Shown here piece by piece: positions 49,712 through 59,634 of a stretch of 64,000 nt of DNA. The stretch comes from Gaetbulibacter_B jejuensis (GTDB taxonomy: Bacteria; Bacteroidota; Bacteroidia; Flavobacteriales; Flavobacteriaceae). A program made the position numbers and the translations under genes. Each line of letters begins with the position of its first letter. Position 1 is the stretch's first letter. The stretch spans positions 612,455-676,454 of the forward strand of contig NZ_BAAAGF010000002.1 of the NCBI RefSeq assembly GCF_039524015.1, given 5' to 3'. The notes below the pieces were generated by a model that was not told the origin of the DNA, did no database searches, and saw nothing but the letters and a program-made list of their open reading frames with translations.

Positions 49712-51001
49712 TTACAATAAAAACGCCTTTAAATCTTCGTAAGTTGAAATTTCTACTGAACGTTTTTTCTTTTTCATCACTTTTAAGATTTGCTCAGGTA
49801 AATCTATATTTTCTTTAATAGTATCTTCTACAACATCCAAAAACTTAGTAGGATGCGCAGTTTCTAAAAACACACAGTGGTCATTTGGGTTGGTTTTTAA
49901 ATGCGATTTACATGCTAAATATCCAACAGCTCCATGAGGATCTGCAATATAATTATACTCATTGTATAACTCTTCAATAGCTTTAATGGTTTCTTCATCA
50001 GTAAAACTATAACCGCTTAATTGCTTTGATAAGGTTTCAAAATCGTTATTATGTAATTCCTGAATACGTACAAAATTACTTGGGTCACCAACATCCATAG
50101 CGTTGCTTATGGTTTGTACTGAAGGTTTTGGTTCGTACTGCTGCGTTTGTAAATAATTGTATACGATAGCATTGGCATTGTTTGCAGCAATAAAATGTTT
50201 AACTGGTAAGCCTAAACGTTGTGCCATCATACCAGCACAAATATTTCCGAAGTTACCACTTGGTACTGAAAACACAATATTGTCATAACTCTTGTGAAGT
50301 TGTTTGTAAGCAAACATAAAGTAAAATAACTGCGGTAACCATCGTGCTACATTGATAGAGTTTGCTGACGTGAGTTGCATTTTACTAGTTAAAGTGTCGT
50401 CTAAAAATGCTCGTTTTACCATAGCTTGACAATCGTCAAACGTACCATGAACTTCTAATGCTTTAATGTTTTTTTTAAGCGTAGTTAATTGTTTTTCTTG
50501 GATATCGCTCACTTTTCCGCTAGGATATAAAATCACCACATTTACACCTTCAACACCTAAAAAACCATTAGCTACAGCGCCTCCAGTATCTCCTGATGTC
50601 GCTACCAAAACTGTAACTTCGTTGGTGTTATTCTGATTGAAATAACCCAAGCATCTAGCCATAAAACGCGCACCAACGTCTTTAAAAGCCATTGTTGGAC
50701 CATGAAATAATTCTAAAGTTGAAATAGAATCGGTTATTTTTTCAACAGGAAAATCAAACGACAATGTATCTTCTATAATGTCTTTTAAAACTGCTTCAGG
50801 GATATCTGGAGTCACAAACTGTTTGATAGCTTCAAAGGCAATTTCAGAATATGAAAGCGAATCAATAGACTTAAAAAAAGAGTCTGGTAAAGGAGTGATA
50901 CTCTCAGGAAAGTATAAGCCTTTGTCTGGAGCCAACCCTTTAATTACTGCATTCTTAAAAGTAGTATTTGGTGCTTTTTTATTTAGTGAAAAGTAGTTCA
51001 T
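49712..51001 (-). CDS. thrC: Threonine synthase
   Basis: 429 residues, PLP enzyme converting O-phosphohomoserine to threonine. PLP lysine in HGPTMAFKDVGARFMAR; VLVATSGDTGGAVANGF and VVILYPSGKVSDIQEKQLTT are family blocks. Last gene of the thrA-thrB-thrC operon, overlapping thrB by 4 bp. Confidence 0.97.
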   Translation of the reverse strand: MNYFSLNKKAPNTTFKNAVIKGLAPDKGLYFPESITPLPDSFFKSIDSLSYSEIAFEAIKQFVTPDIPEAVLKDIIEDTLSFDFPVEKITDSISTLELFHGPTMAFKDVGARFMARCLGYFNQNNTNEVTVLVATSGDTGGAVANGFLGVEGVNVVILYPSGKVSDIQEKQLTTLKKNIKALEVHGTFDDCQAMVKRAFLDDTLTSKMQLTSANSINVARWLPQLFYFMFAYKQLHKSYDNIVFSVPSGNFGNICAGMMAQRLGLPVKHFIAANNANAIVYNYLQTQQYEPKPSVQTISNAMDVGDPSNFVRIQELHNNDFETLSKQLSGYSFTDEETIKAIEELYNEYNYIADPHGAVGYLACKSHLKTNPNDHCVFLETAHPTKFLDVVEDTIKENIDLPEQILKVMKKKKRSVEISTYEDLKAFLL

Positions 51002-51930
51002 GATAGTGTTTTTATTCCGTTAGGATTAATTTTTGAAACGTAAACTTTAAAATCTATTGTTGTGTTTTTATACACATTTTGAAAGGCTTCGGCAACTTGG
51101 TTTGCTATTGTTTCTCCTTTGCTTAAAGCAAAAATTGAAGGTCCAGAACCAGAAATACCAACACCTAATGCACCAGATTGCATTGCAGAAGCTTTGGCAA
51201 CATCAAACTGTGGTATAAGCTGTTTTCTATGTGGTTCTACAATAACATCTTGCAATGAACGACTGATTAAATCGTAATCTGAAGTATGCAACCCATGAAC
51301 CAAACTACCAACATTTGCCCATTGTGTAATTCCGTCTTTAAATTGAATGTGTTTAGGTAAAATAGCCCTTGCTTCAGAAGTTTTTACCTCAATTTGAGGA
51401 TGCACAATGGTCGCATATAAATCAGTAGGAGTAGGGAGTTCTAAAATTTCTAGAGGCTCTAAACTTTTTACCAAAGTAAATCCGCCAAATAATCCTGGAG
51501 CAATATTATCAGCATGTTCATTGCCACTAGCTACAGCTTCACCTTTCATGGCAAATGCTGTTAATTGCGTTTTATTGAAAGGTTTTCCTAGTAATTCATT
51601 TATAGCATACACAACTCCAGAAGCACTTGCTGAACTGCTACCAACACCACTTCCTGGTTTGATATGTTTGTAAATTTCAACATCAAAGCCAAAGTTTACA
51701 TTGGCTGCTTCTAAAATGGCTAAACCAGCAACACCAGCAACATTTTTCTTGGTTTCTAAAGGCAAATCATAACCTTCAATTTTGCTAATGGTTATCCCTT
51801 TGGTACTTGTCTTTTTAATTACCATTTCATCACCAACACTGTCGAGGCAAAACCCAAGAACATCAAATCCGCAAGACACGTTAGCAACAGTTGCTGGTGA
51901 AAATATTTTTATTGAATCCATATTAGTCAT
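50998..51930 (-). CDS. thrB: Homoserine kinase
   Basis: 310 residues, GHMP kinase fold: SPATVANVSCGFDVLGFCL and PGSGVGSSSASASGVVYAIN (ATP loop), GVGISGSGPSIFAL near the end. It phosphorylates homoserine. The ATG at 51930 overlaps thrA by 8 bp; ATG at 51921 (MDSIKIF) is an equally good start. Operon position between thrA and thrC. Confidence 0.96.
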   Translation of the reverse strand: MTNMDSIKIFSPATVANVSCGFDVLGFCLDSVGDEMVIKKTSTKGITISKIEGYDLPLETKKNVAGVAGLAILEAANVNFGFDVEIYKHIKPGSGVGSSSASASGVVYAINELLGKPFNKTQLTAFAMKGEAVASGNEHADNIAPGLFGGFTLVKSLEPLEILELPTPTDLYATIVHPQIEVKTSEARAILPKHIQFKDGITQWANVGSLVHGLHTSDYDLISRSLQDVIVEPHRKQLIPQFDVAKASAMQSGALGVGISGSGPSIFALSKGETIANQVAEAFQNVYKNTTIDFKVYVSKINPNGIKTLS

Positions 51931-54364
51931 TTCCGATTCTTATAATATCAGCAAATAAACCAGAAGCAGTTACATCTGCTCCAGCACCAGCACCTTTGAT
52001 AATCATTGGTTGCTCTTTGTAACGTTGGGTGTAAAACATCACAATATTGTCTTTTCCTTCAAGGTTGTAAAATGGATGACCTTGCGGAATTTCCTTTAAG
52101 CCAACTTTGGCTTTGCCTTCATTAAATTCGGCTACATATTTCAATTTCGAACCTTTTTCATCGGCTTGTGCAAATAGCTTTTGAAAATGTGCATCGTCAT
52201 CAATTAAAGTCTTATAAAAGTCATCAACAGAATCGCTTTCTAAATTGGCTTTAGTTAAAAAAGAATCGTTTGTAATGTCTTCCAATTCCATAACGGTTCC
52301 GCTTTCTCTGGCTAAAATCAATATTTTTCTAGCAACATCAACACCACTTAAGTCAATTCTAGGATCAGGTTCGGTATAACCTTCAGCTTGTGCTTGTTTT
52401 ACCACATCGTGAAACTTGGTTGTATCATTAAAATTATTAAAAACGAAGTTTAAACTTCCCGATAATACAGCTTGAATAGATGTGACTTTATCACCAGAAG
52501 CGATAAGATTATTGAGTGTGTCAATAACTGGTAAACCTGCACCAACATTAGTTTCAAACAAAAATGGCGCATTGTATTTTCTTGATAGATATTTAAGCTG
52601 ATTATATTTGTCAAAAGTATCAGAACAGGCTATTTTATTACATGCTACAACAGCAATACTTTCTTTTAAATAGTTAGCGTATAAATTTGCAACATCTTTG
52701 TTTGCAGTAACATCTACAAAAATGCTATTGCGTAAATTCATTGCTTTTGCAGTTTTGAAAAAGCCTTCTAAAGAGGCTGTTTCACCAGTGCTTAAAACCG
52801 CTTTCCAGTTTTTAAGGGAAATACCGTCTTCGTCAAAAACCATTTGTCTTGAGTTTGATAACCCAATAACTCTTAAATTGATTTTCAAATTGTCTTTAAG
52901 GTATTTTTTCTGTTGTTTGATCTGCTCCACCAAACGTTCTCCTACATTACCAACCCCTGTTATAAATACATTAAGTTGTTTGGTTTTTACTTCAAAAAAT
53001 ACTTCGTGTAATGTATTCAATGCTTTTTTAACATCATGCTCAGAAATTACTGCAGAGATGTTTTTTTCTGAAGCACCTTGCGCTATTGCTCTAACATTGA
53101 TGTTGTTTTTACCCAAAGTACTAAACATTTTACCACTAATACCTTGATGACTTTTCATATTATCACCAATAAGTGCAACTATAGAAAGGTCAGTTTCAAT
53201 AACAATAGGGTTGATTTTATGCTGAGTGATTTCGTACTCAAAAGCTTGGTCAATCTTTTCTTTAGCTTGATTAGCATCAGCTTTATTTACACCAAAACAA
53301 ATAGAATGTTCTGATGACGCTTGTGTAATAAAAACCACGTTTATTTTATAATTAGCTAACACTTCAAACAAGCGTTTTGAAAACCCAGGAATACCTACCA
53401 TTCCGCTACCTTCAAGTGTTAATAATGAGATGTCGTTGATATTACTTATTCCTCTAACAGTAAGATTATTGGTTTGTTCATGGGCAATGTAAGTACCATC
53501 AGCATCAGGTTCCATTGTGTTTTTAATCACTATTGGGATGTTTTTATCTAACACAGGCTGAACCGTTGGAGGATAAAGTACTTTTGCACCAAAATGGGAA
53601 AGCTCCATAGCCTCTTGGTACGACAGCTTTTTGATAGGGTAGGCTTGCTTTACAAGTTTAGGGTTTGCAGTATACATACCACTTACATCAGTCCATATTT
53701 CCAAAGTATCAGCTTCTAAAGCTGAAGCAACCAAAGCAGCAGTAAAATCGGAGCCTCCACGACCTAAGGTTGTGATTTCACCTTGTTGAGATTTCGATAC
53801 AAAACCAGGAAGTATCGTTACACCTTGTGTTGAGTTACTAAAATACTCCTGAATATTCTTATAAGTTGTATTATAATTAACTTCGGCTTTAGTAAAGTTA
53901 TCGTTAGTTATAATCAACTCTTGTGTATTTTTTCTAACAACATCAATACCTTTTGATTTCATGGTTTCAGTGATGATGTAAGATGACAATAATTCTCCAA
54001 AACTTACTAGTTTATCAGACGTTTTTGGCGACAACTCATTTATCAAATAAATACCATCTAGTAAGCTTTTTAGGTTGTCTAATTTAGTGTTTAGTTTATC
54101 TAAAACCGCTTTGTCAACATTTGGAATTAATCTAGATAATATATTTAAATGAATGTCTTTAATAGTTTTATATTCAGATAAATAACTTTCATCTTTTGTT
54201 TGAGCTAAGTGACCAGCTTTTAGTAATTTATCAGTTATTCCACCAACAGCTGATACAACACAAATTACAGGTTGACTTTTTTTATAGTCTTCTAATATTT
54301 GAATAACCTTTGTTATATTTTCAACAGAACCTACAGAAGTTCCTCCAAATTTTAATACGTGCAT
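51923..54364 (-). CDS. thrA: Bifunctional aspartate kinase / homoserine dehydrogenase I
   Basis: 813 residues. Aspartokinase (~1-290; KFGGTSVGS, TTLGRGGSDFTAAL), tandem ACT domains (~310-460; LLTLEGSGMVGIPGFSKRLF, SIVALIGDNMKSHQGISGKM), then homoserine dehydrogenase (~465-813; FITGVGNVGERLVEQI, VGAGLPVIDTLNNLI, DPRIDLSGVDVARK). It catalyses the first and third steps from aspartate to threonine, probably with threonine feedback through the ACT domains. First gene of the operon, under a leader peptide with attenuator-like hairpins. Confidence 0.97.
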   Translation of the reverse strand: MHVLKFGGTSVGSVENITKVIQILEDYKKSQPVICVVSAVGGITDKLLKAGHLAQTKDESYLSEYKTIKDIHLNILSRLIPNVDKAVLDKLNTKLDNLKSLLDGIYLINELSPKTSDKLVSFGELLSSYIITETMKSKGIDVVRKNTQELIITNDNFTKAEVNYNTTYKNIQEYFSNSTQGVTILPGFVSKSQQGEITTLGRGGSDFTAALVASALEADTLEIWTDVSGMYTANPKLVKQAYPIKKLSYQEAMELSHFGAKVLYPPTVQPVLDKNIPIVIKNTMEPDADGTYIAHEQTNNLTVRGISNINDISLLTLEGSGMVGIPGFSKRLFEVLANYKINVVFITQASSEHSICFGVNKADANQAKEKIDQAFEYEITQHKINPIVIETDLSIVALIGDNMKSHQGISGKMFSTLGKNNINVRAIAQGASEKNISAVISEHDVKKALNTLHEVFFEVKTKQLNVFITGVGNVGERLVEQIKQQKKYLKDNLKINLRVIGLSNSRQMVFDEDGISLKNWKAVLSTGETASLEGFFKTAKAMNLRNSIFVDVTANKDVANLYANYLKESIAVVACNKIACSDTFDKYNQLKYLSRKYNAPFLFETNVGAGLPVIDTLNNLIASGDKVTSIQAVLSGSLNFVFNNFNDTTKFHDVVKQAQAEGYTEPDPRIDLSGVDVARKILILARESGTVMELEDITNDSFLTKANLESDSVDDFYKTLIDDDAHFQKLFAQADEKGSKLKYVAEFNEGKAKVGLKEIPQGHPFYNLEGKDNIVMFYTQRYKEQPMIIKGAGAGADVTASGLFADIIRIGND

Positions 54365-54397
54365 TTTATAATGACTTTAGTAAAAATAATATTGTTT

Positions 54398-54476
54398 ATT
54401 TGTTGTGTTTAAAAAAACACATTGGACCGGAGAGAATATATTAATAGCAACCCAAACGGGTTGTAATAATAGATGT
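54398..54476 (-). promoter_or_regulatory. Candidate attenuator hairpins upstream of thrA
   Basis: On the minus strand the end of the leader peptide forms CAACCC-GTTT-GGGTTG, and further down lies GTGTTT-TTTT-AAACAC. The first stem covers the last leader codons, so a ribosome stalled on Thr/Ile codons would change which stem forms. Inferred. Confidence 0.5.
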
Positions 54477-54548
54477 GAATGCAGAAGTGCCAGCAACAAA
54501 AATTGTTGATGATATAAAGTTGGTATTTAATACTGTCTTAGTGTTCAT
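54441..54548 (-). CDS. thrL: Threonine operon leader peptide
   Basis: 35 codons: eight Thr and four Ile, with the cluster TSAFTSIITTRLGCY at the end. It starts at ATG 54548, about 8 bp after a TACATTTG -7 box, and ends 77 bp before thrA. E. coli ThrL works in the same way, with ribosomes pausing at Thr and Ile codons when charged tRNA is short. The gene name is given by analogy. Confidence 0.7.
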   Translation of the reverse strand: MNTKTVLNTNFISSTIFVAGTSAFTSIITTRLGCY

Positions 54549-54556
54549 ATACCTTT

Positions 54557-54564
54557 CAAATGTA
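54557..54564 (-). promoter_or_regulatory. -7 box of the thr operon promoter
   Basis: TACATTTG on the minus strand. Only a T-run stands at the -33 position. The start site would fall within a few bases of the leader ATG. Confidence 0.5.
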
Positions 54565-54642
54565 TTATTTTTACTCTAATAAAAAAACTAATTGATTCTT
54601 TTTACGGAATTAACAAAAAACATAAAGACTTTTTAACAAATA

Positions 54643-56199
54643 ATGAAAATATTATCCAAAGAACAGATATACGAAGGAGATAAACTAACAGCAAAACGTC
54701 AAAACATATCCTCAACCGAGTTGATGGAGCGTGCTGGAACCCAAATTTTTAACTGGATACACATGCGTATGCAAGGAGCTCCAGTTCCTATTCATGTGTT
54801 TTGTGGTATAGGAAATAATGGTGGAGATGGTTTGGTATTGGCAAGACATTTAATAAATCATGGTTACAATGTTTATACTTATGTTGTAAACTATAGTGAT
54901 AAGCGATCAAAAGACTTTTTGATTAATTATGATAGAATAAAACAAACCACTAAAGAGTGGCCTACATTATTAACTTCTGAAAAAGACTTTCCATCAATAA
55001 CTCCAGAAGCTATTATAGTTGATGCTGTTTTTGGTATTGGTTTAAACAGACCAATTGATGACTGGGTTAAACACTTGTTTCAGCATTTTAGAGCGTCAAA
55101 AGCGTTTACCTTGTCTATAGACATTCCGTCAGGATTACTTACAGATAAAGTTCCTGAAAATGAAAATGATGTGGTTTGGGCTGGTTTTACCTTGAGTTTT
55201 CAAACACCAAAACTGGTTTTCTTCTTACCACAAACTTCAAAATATACAGTACAATGGGAAGTATTAGATATAGGTATTGATTTAGAATACATTTATAATT
55301 TAAATACAGAAACTGAGCTTATAGGTAAACAAGAAGTTTTACCACTTTATCAACCTAGAGAAAAATTTTCTCATAAGGGAAGTTTTGGTCATGCTTTGAT
55401 TATTGGTGGAAGTTATGGAAAAATTGGAGCTGTAACTTTGGCAAGTAGAGCTGCCTTGTCTTCTGGTGTTGGTTTAGTAACTGCTTTTGTACCTAAATGT
55501 GGTTATGTGCCATTACAGTCTTCATTTCCTGAAGCTATGGTGATTACTGATAAAGAGGAAGAATGTATTTCTGATATCTCTTTTGAAATTGAGCCAACAG
55601 CAATTGGAATAGGAGTAGGCATAGGAACACATGATAAAACTATTGCTGCTTTTGAAGCATTTTTAAAAGCAAACACAAAACCTTTGGTTATTGATGCTGA
55701 TGGATTAAACATACTTTCAAAGAAGAAAGCTTTGTTGAAATTATTACCTGAGCAAACCGTTTTAACACCACATCCAAGAGAATTAGAAAGACTTGTAGGA
55801 ACTTGGAAAGACGATTTTGACAAACTAGAAAAAACCAAAGCATTCTCTAAAAAGTACAACGTAATTGTAATCATAAAAGGAGCAAATACAATAACCGTTT
55901 TTCAGGATAAATACTATGTAAATACTACTGGAAATCCTGGGTTAGCTACAGCAGGAACAGGAGATGTGCTTACAGGAGTTATAACAGGATTAATAACTCA
56001 AGGGTATCAACCGTTGGTTGCTTCTATTTTTGGAGTGTATTTACATGGTAAATCTGCAGATATTATTCTGCAGGATTATGGCTATCAAAGTTTAATTGCA
56101 AGTCATGTTATTGAAGGTTTAGGTGAAGCTTATATTGATTTGTTTAAGCAGCCTGAACAACCACAACAAGCAGAAAATAAAGAAGACCAAAACGCATAA
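54643..56199 (+). CDS. nnr: Bifunctional NAD(P)HX epimerase / ADP-dependent NAD(P)HX dehydratase
   Basis: 518 residues. N-terminal YjeF_N epimerase (~1-215; CGIGNNGGDGLVLARHL, DAVFGIGL), C-terminal ribokinase-like dehydratase (~230-505; LIIGGSYGKIGAVTLASRAA, LTPHPRELERL, GNPGLATAGTGDVLTGVI). It repairs hydrated, inactive NAD(P)H. Divergent from the thr operon, followed by a bidirectional terminator. Confidence 0.96.
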   Translation: MKILSKEQIYEGDKLTAKRQNISSTELMERAGTQIFNWIHMRMQGAPVPIHVFCGIGNNGGDGLVLARHLINHGYNVYTYVVNYSDKRSKDFLINYDRIKQTTKEWPTLLTSEKDFPSITPEAIIVDAVFGIGLNRPIDDWVKHLFQHFRASKAFTLSIDIPSGLLTDKVPENENDVVWAGFTLSFQTPKLVFFLPQTSKYTVQWEVLDIGIDLEYIYNLNTETELIGKQEVLPLYQPREKFSHKGSFGHALIIGGSYGKIGAVTLASRAALSSGVGLVTAFVPKCGYVPLQSSFPEAMVITDKEEECISDISFEIEPTAIGIGVGIGTHDKTIAAFEAFLKANTKPLVIDADGLNILSKKKALLKLLPEQTVLTPHPRELERLVGTWKDDFDKLEKTKAFSKKYNVIVIIKGANTITVFQDKYYVNTTGNPGLATAGTGDVLTGVITGLITQGYQPLVASIFGVYLHGKSADIILQDYGYQSLIASHVIEGLGEAYIDLFKQPEQPQQAENKEDQNA

Positions 56200-56200
56200 A

Positions 56201-56227
56201 AAAAAGCCACTGTTATAGTGGCTTTTT
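56201..56227. terminator. Bidirectional terminator
   Basis: Perfect stem AAAAAGCCACT / AGTGGCTTTTT with a 5-nt loop; poly-T on both strands between converging genes. Confidence 0.88.
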
Positions 56228-56246
56228 TCATTTTATACAATAATTA

Positions 56247-57605
56247 TTAAATACTTAATTCTTCAAATAACTCAACTAGTTTAGGACTAGATGGTCTTGG
56301 AGCATCAGCACTTACAATGTTGCCATCAGGATCAACTAAAATAAATCTTGGAATACCTTCAATTGCATAATCTTGTACGAATTGAGATTTCCAATCGTTA
56401 TCAGCAAATAACTGAATACCACCTAACTCTTTTTCTTTAACCATTTCAACCCAAGCATCATGGTCTTTTGCAACGTCAATTGATGTGCTCACAAATTCAA
56501 TATTTTTACCATGAAATTGTGCTTCAACTTCTTTTAAGAAAGGAATTTCGCGTTTGCAAGGTCCACACCATGTAGCCCAAACGTCAATGTATACATACTT
56601 TCCTTTTAAGTCAGATAAAGATGTAGTACCTCCTTTATGGTTTTCGTATTTAGTAAATTCTGGAGAAGGGTTTCCTTTTGCTAATAGCTTAACTTTGTTG
56701 TACTTTTCTGTAAGCTTGTCTTTAAACTCTTGGTCATCAGATAATGAAGAAACTCCATTGTAGTAAGCTTCAAGATTTTCGTTACCAGGAGAAACTTCAT
56801 AAGCTAACATTTTAGCTAGGTCTTTTTTTATTGAAGGTGCGTTTAAAGCGTTTAGCTCTTTAAAAGTAGCTTCAACATTTTCACCACTATTTAATTTAGT
56901 ACTATAGTGGTTTTGAACCATAGCTTTGTATGCTGCTATGTTGTTATAATCTTCTTCATTAGTAAAGTCTATACCTTCTAATGGTTTCATAAAGTCGTCA
57001 GAAACTTTGAAACCTTCTTTCTTAGCAAAATACTCGTGATATGTTGGGTATCTTTGTATGTTAGATAAATAATCGTACTTCAGGTTTTTAGTTTCCATAG
57101 CAACAAAATCTTCGTCCAACACTCCAGAGTTTTTAAGTAATTCAGTTTTAGAAGTATTGAACTCATTGATTTTGTTTAAAAATTCTTCTTCTTCTAAAGC
57201 ATATAATTCTGGTGTTCCTATTTCGCTTGATAGTTTTTCGTCATTTAATGATTTACCTGCTAAGTAGTTGTTTACTTCAGCACCAACACCAGTGTAGGCA
57301 ATCGTTTCATCAAATTCTTTTGTGTTTAACGTTAAGTTTAAATCATATCCAGGAGCTAAATAAACGTTAGAGATTTCTTTACCGTCATTAAACATATATA
57401 CGCCTGTATCTACACGTAATGTGTCGGCAAAAGTTCCATCTTCAGCAACGGCAATGGTTTTCGTGAAATCTCCACTACGTACAGTTAGTTTGTCGCTATT
57501 TTTGTTTTCAATTTTTCCAGAAAACAGAGCATAGTCAACTTTAGGTTCTTCATTACAAGCCATAAGCAAAGTAACAGAACTTAATAAAATTAGTGTTTTT
57601 TTCAT
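56247..57605 (-). CDS. TlpA-family thioredoxin-like lipoprotein
   Basis: 452 residues from ATG at 57605 (MKKTLILLSSVTLLMAC, lipobox); a longer frame to 57656 lacks a sensible signal peptide. The N-terminal ~110 residues look like a DUF4369-type domain, the middle is helical, and the last ~140 residues are a thioredoxin fold with WATWCGPCKREIPF (~346-352). It probably reduces disulfides in periplasmic or outer-membrane proteins. Stands alone. Confidence 0.88.
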   Translation of the reverse strand: MKKTLILLSSVTLLMACNEEPKVDYALFSGKIENKNSDKLTVRSGDFTKTIAVAEDGTFADTLRVDTGVYMFNDGKEISNVYLAPGYDLNLTLNTKEFDETIAYTGVGAEVNNYLAGKSLNDEKLSSEIGTPELYALEEEEFLNKINEFNTSKTELLKNSGVLDEDFVAMETKNLKYDYLSNIQRYPTYHEYFAKKEGFKVSDDFMKPLEGIDFTNEEDYNNIAAYKAMVQNHYSTKLNSGENVEATFKELNALNAPSIKKDLAKMLAYEVSPGNENLEAYYNGVSSLSDDQEFKDKLTEKYNKVKLLAKGNPSPEFTKYENHKGGTTSLSDLKGKYVYIDVWATWCGPCKREIPFLKEVEAQFHGKNIEFVSTSIDVAKDHDAWVEMVKEKELGGIQLFADNDWKSQFVQDYAIEGIPRFILVDPDGNIVSADAPRPSSPKLVELFEELSI

Positions 57606-57731
57606 GGGAGTTTGTTTTAGTTTACTCAAAAATAACAGAATATAGCTACAATTCATGATATTTTATTAATTATTAACATTAGTTGCATAATATTTAAGGA
57701 ATGTTGAATTTTGAGGCACTAAAATTTCATT

Positions 57732-59243
57732 ATGGACTCCATTCATTATATATCTTCTGATATTTTACAATTATCAGATATTAATGATATAATACAATTA
57801 CATAAAAAGATTGAACTCTCTAAAGAAGCAATCGATAAAATTTCTAAATGCAGAACCTACTTAAATGATAGAATGTCTTTACAAGACGAACCTATTTATG
57901 GTATTAATACAGGATTTGGTTCTCTATATAATGTAAAAATTTCTAAAGATAAGTTAACGCAGTTACAAGAAAACCTTGTGATGTCTCATGCTTGTGGTAT
58001 TGGAGAACAAGTACCAAATGAAGTTGTAAAACTTATGCTCTTTTTGAAAATTCAATCTTTAAGTTACGGTTTTAGTGGTGTGCAATTGGAAACTGTAAAC
58101 CGATTGGTAGACTTTTATAATAATGATATTTTACCAATAGTATATACTCAAGGCTCGTTAGGAGCTTCGGGCGATTTAGCACCTTTAGCACATTTGGCTT
58201 TGCCTTTACTTGGAAAAGGTGAGGTTTATTATAAAGGTAGCATAGTAGCTTCTGAAAAAGTGCTTTCGGATTTTAATTGGAAACCAATTCAATTACAGTC
58301 AAAAGAAGGTTTAGCGCTTTTAAATGGTACACAATTTATGAGTGCTTATGGAATACATGTCCTTATTAAATCTTATAAAATTTCATATTTAGCCGATTTA
58401 ATAGGTAGTATCTCAATTGACGCTTTTGATGGTAGAATAGAGCCATTTAGTGAATTGGTTCATTTAATAAGACCTCATAATGGACAATTAAAAACTGCTG
58501 AAAGAGTTAGAGAATTTCTTGAGGATAGTGAGCTGATAAAACAAAAGAAGCAACATGTACAAGATCCATATTCATTTAGGTGTATACCGCAAGTTCATGG
58601 TGCAACTAAAGATGCATTGGAGTATGTACATAAAGTATTTAAGACTGAAATAAACTCAGTAACAGATAACCCAAATATTTTTATTGGTGAAGATCAAATT
58701 ATATCAGGAGGAAATTTTCATGGTCAACCACTAGCATTAGCTTTTGATAACCTAAAAATAGCAATGTCAGAGTTAGGAAATATCTCAGAGCGAAGAACAT
58801 TTCAACTTGTATCTGGTTTAAGAGGTTTACCAACATTTTTAGTTGACAATCCTGGATTAAATTCTGGGTTTATGATTCCACAATATACAGCAGCTAGTAT
58901 TGTTAGTGCAAACAAGCAATTAGCAACACCAGCTAGTATTGATAGTATAGTTTCTAGTAATGGTCAAGAAGATCATGTAAGTATGGGAGCTAATGCAGCA
59001 ACTCAAGCATATAGGCTAGTTGATAACGTTGAAAGGATTTTGGCAATTGAACTTTTCAACGCTTCACAAGCACTGTTTTTTAGAAAACCTAAAAAATCAT
59101 CTAGCTTAATTGAGGCATTTCTAAAAGCCTATAGAAAGGAAGTGGATTTTGTTGATCATGATCAAATTTTTCATGAAATGATAAAAAAGTCTGTGCATTT
59201 TATCGATGATTTTTGCATTGAAAATGAACTGCTTTTCGATTAA
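57732..59243 (+). CDS. hutH: Histidine ammonia-lyase
   Basis: 503 residues. The Ala-Ser-Gly that forms the MIO cofactor is in GSLGASGDLAPLAH (~142-145). YGINTGFGSL, DPYSFRCIPQVHGATKDAL, TDNPNIF and SSNGQEDHVSMGANAA are family blocks. It deaminates histidine to urocanate. No other hut genes are adjacent in the window. A related aromatic ammonia-lyase cannot be fully excluded, but the blocks suit histidine. Confidence 0.92.
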   Translation: MDSIHYISSDILQLSDINDIIQLHKKIELSKEAIDKISKCRTYLNDRMSLQDEPIYGINTGFGSLYNVKISKDKLTQLQENLVMSHACGIGEQVPNEVVKLMLFLKIQSLSYGFSGVQLETVNRLVDFYNNDILPIVYTQGSLGASGDLAPLAHLALPLLGKGEVYYKGSIVASEKVLSDFNWKPIQLQSKEGLALLNGTQFMSAYGIHVLIKSYKISYLADLIGSISIDAFDGRIEPFSELVHLIRPHNGQLKTAERVREFLEDSELIKQKKQHVQDPYSFRCIPQVHGATKDALEYVHKVFKTEINSVTDNPNIFIGEDQIISGGNFHGQPLALAFDNLKIAMSELGNISERRTFQLVSGLRGLPTFLVDNPGLNSGFMIPQYTAASIVSANKQLATPASIDSIVSSNGQEDHVSMGANAATQAYRLVDNVERILAIELFNASQALFFRKPKKSSSLIEAFLKAYRKEVDFVDHDQIFHEMIKKSVHFIDDFCIENELLFD

Positions 59244-59295
59244 CTGCAAAAAAGAAATGTTTAACTGTTTATTTGTTAAAAAAAAACAAATTTTA

Positions 59296-59327
59296 TTTGT
59301 GAGTCACTATTATAAAATATACTTTTG
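59296..59327 (+). promoter_or_regulatory. Promoter of the giant repeat-protein gene
   Basis: TTTG at 59296-59299, 20 bp spacer, TACTTTTG at 59320-59327: full Bacteroidota consensus. The next start codon is about 300 bp away. Confidence 0.6.
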
Positions 59328-59333
59328 AAAGTA

Positions 59334-59634
59334 AATAGATGGTATTTCATATCGTTTATTTAGCGTAATAAAAGCCCTTTTTACAAGAAAATTTTTACGC
59401 ATCTTACCTAAAATTGTTTAATAGCAGAACAATTGATTATTAGCACATTTATTGATTTTTTGAATGTTTACATTCAAGGAAAAGTTACTCTGTATTTCAT
59501 TTATGCAATACTGAATAGCTTAATCATTTAGGTCCCAAACCTAACATTTTAAGTATTAACCTCCATCTATGTTATGTTGGCAATTTTGCCAAGAAATAAA
59601 TGTATAGATAATTTTAATTTTAATACCAAATGTT
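59334..59634 (+). other. Long 5' leader of the giant gene
   Basis: About 300 nt without a gene. It holds small hairpins TTGAATG-TTTA-CATTCAA (59459-59476) and the palindrome TTGGCAATTTTGCCAA (59577-59592). No known riboswitch recognised. The minus-strand frame at 59556-59765 is not considered a gene. Confidence 0.4.
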
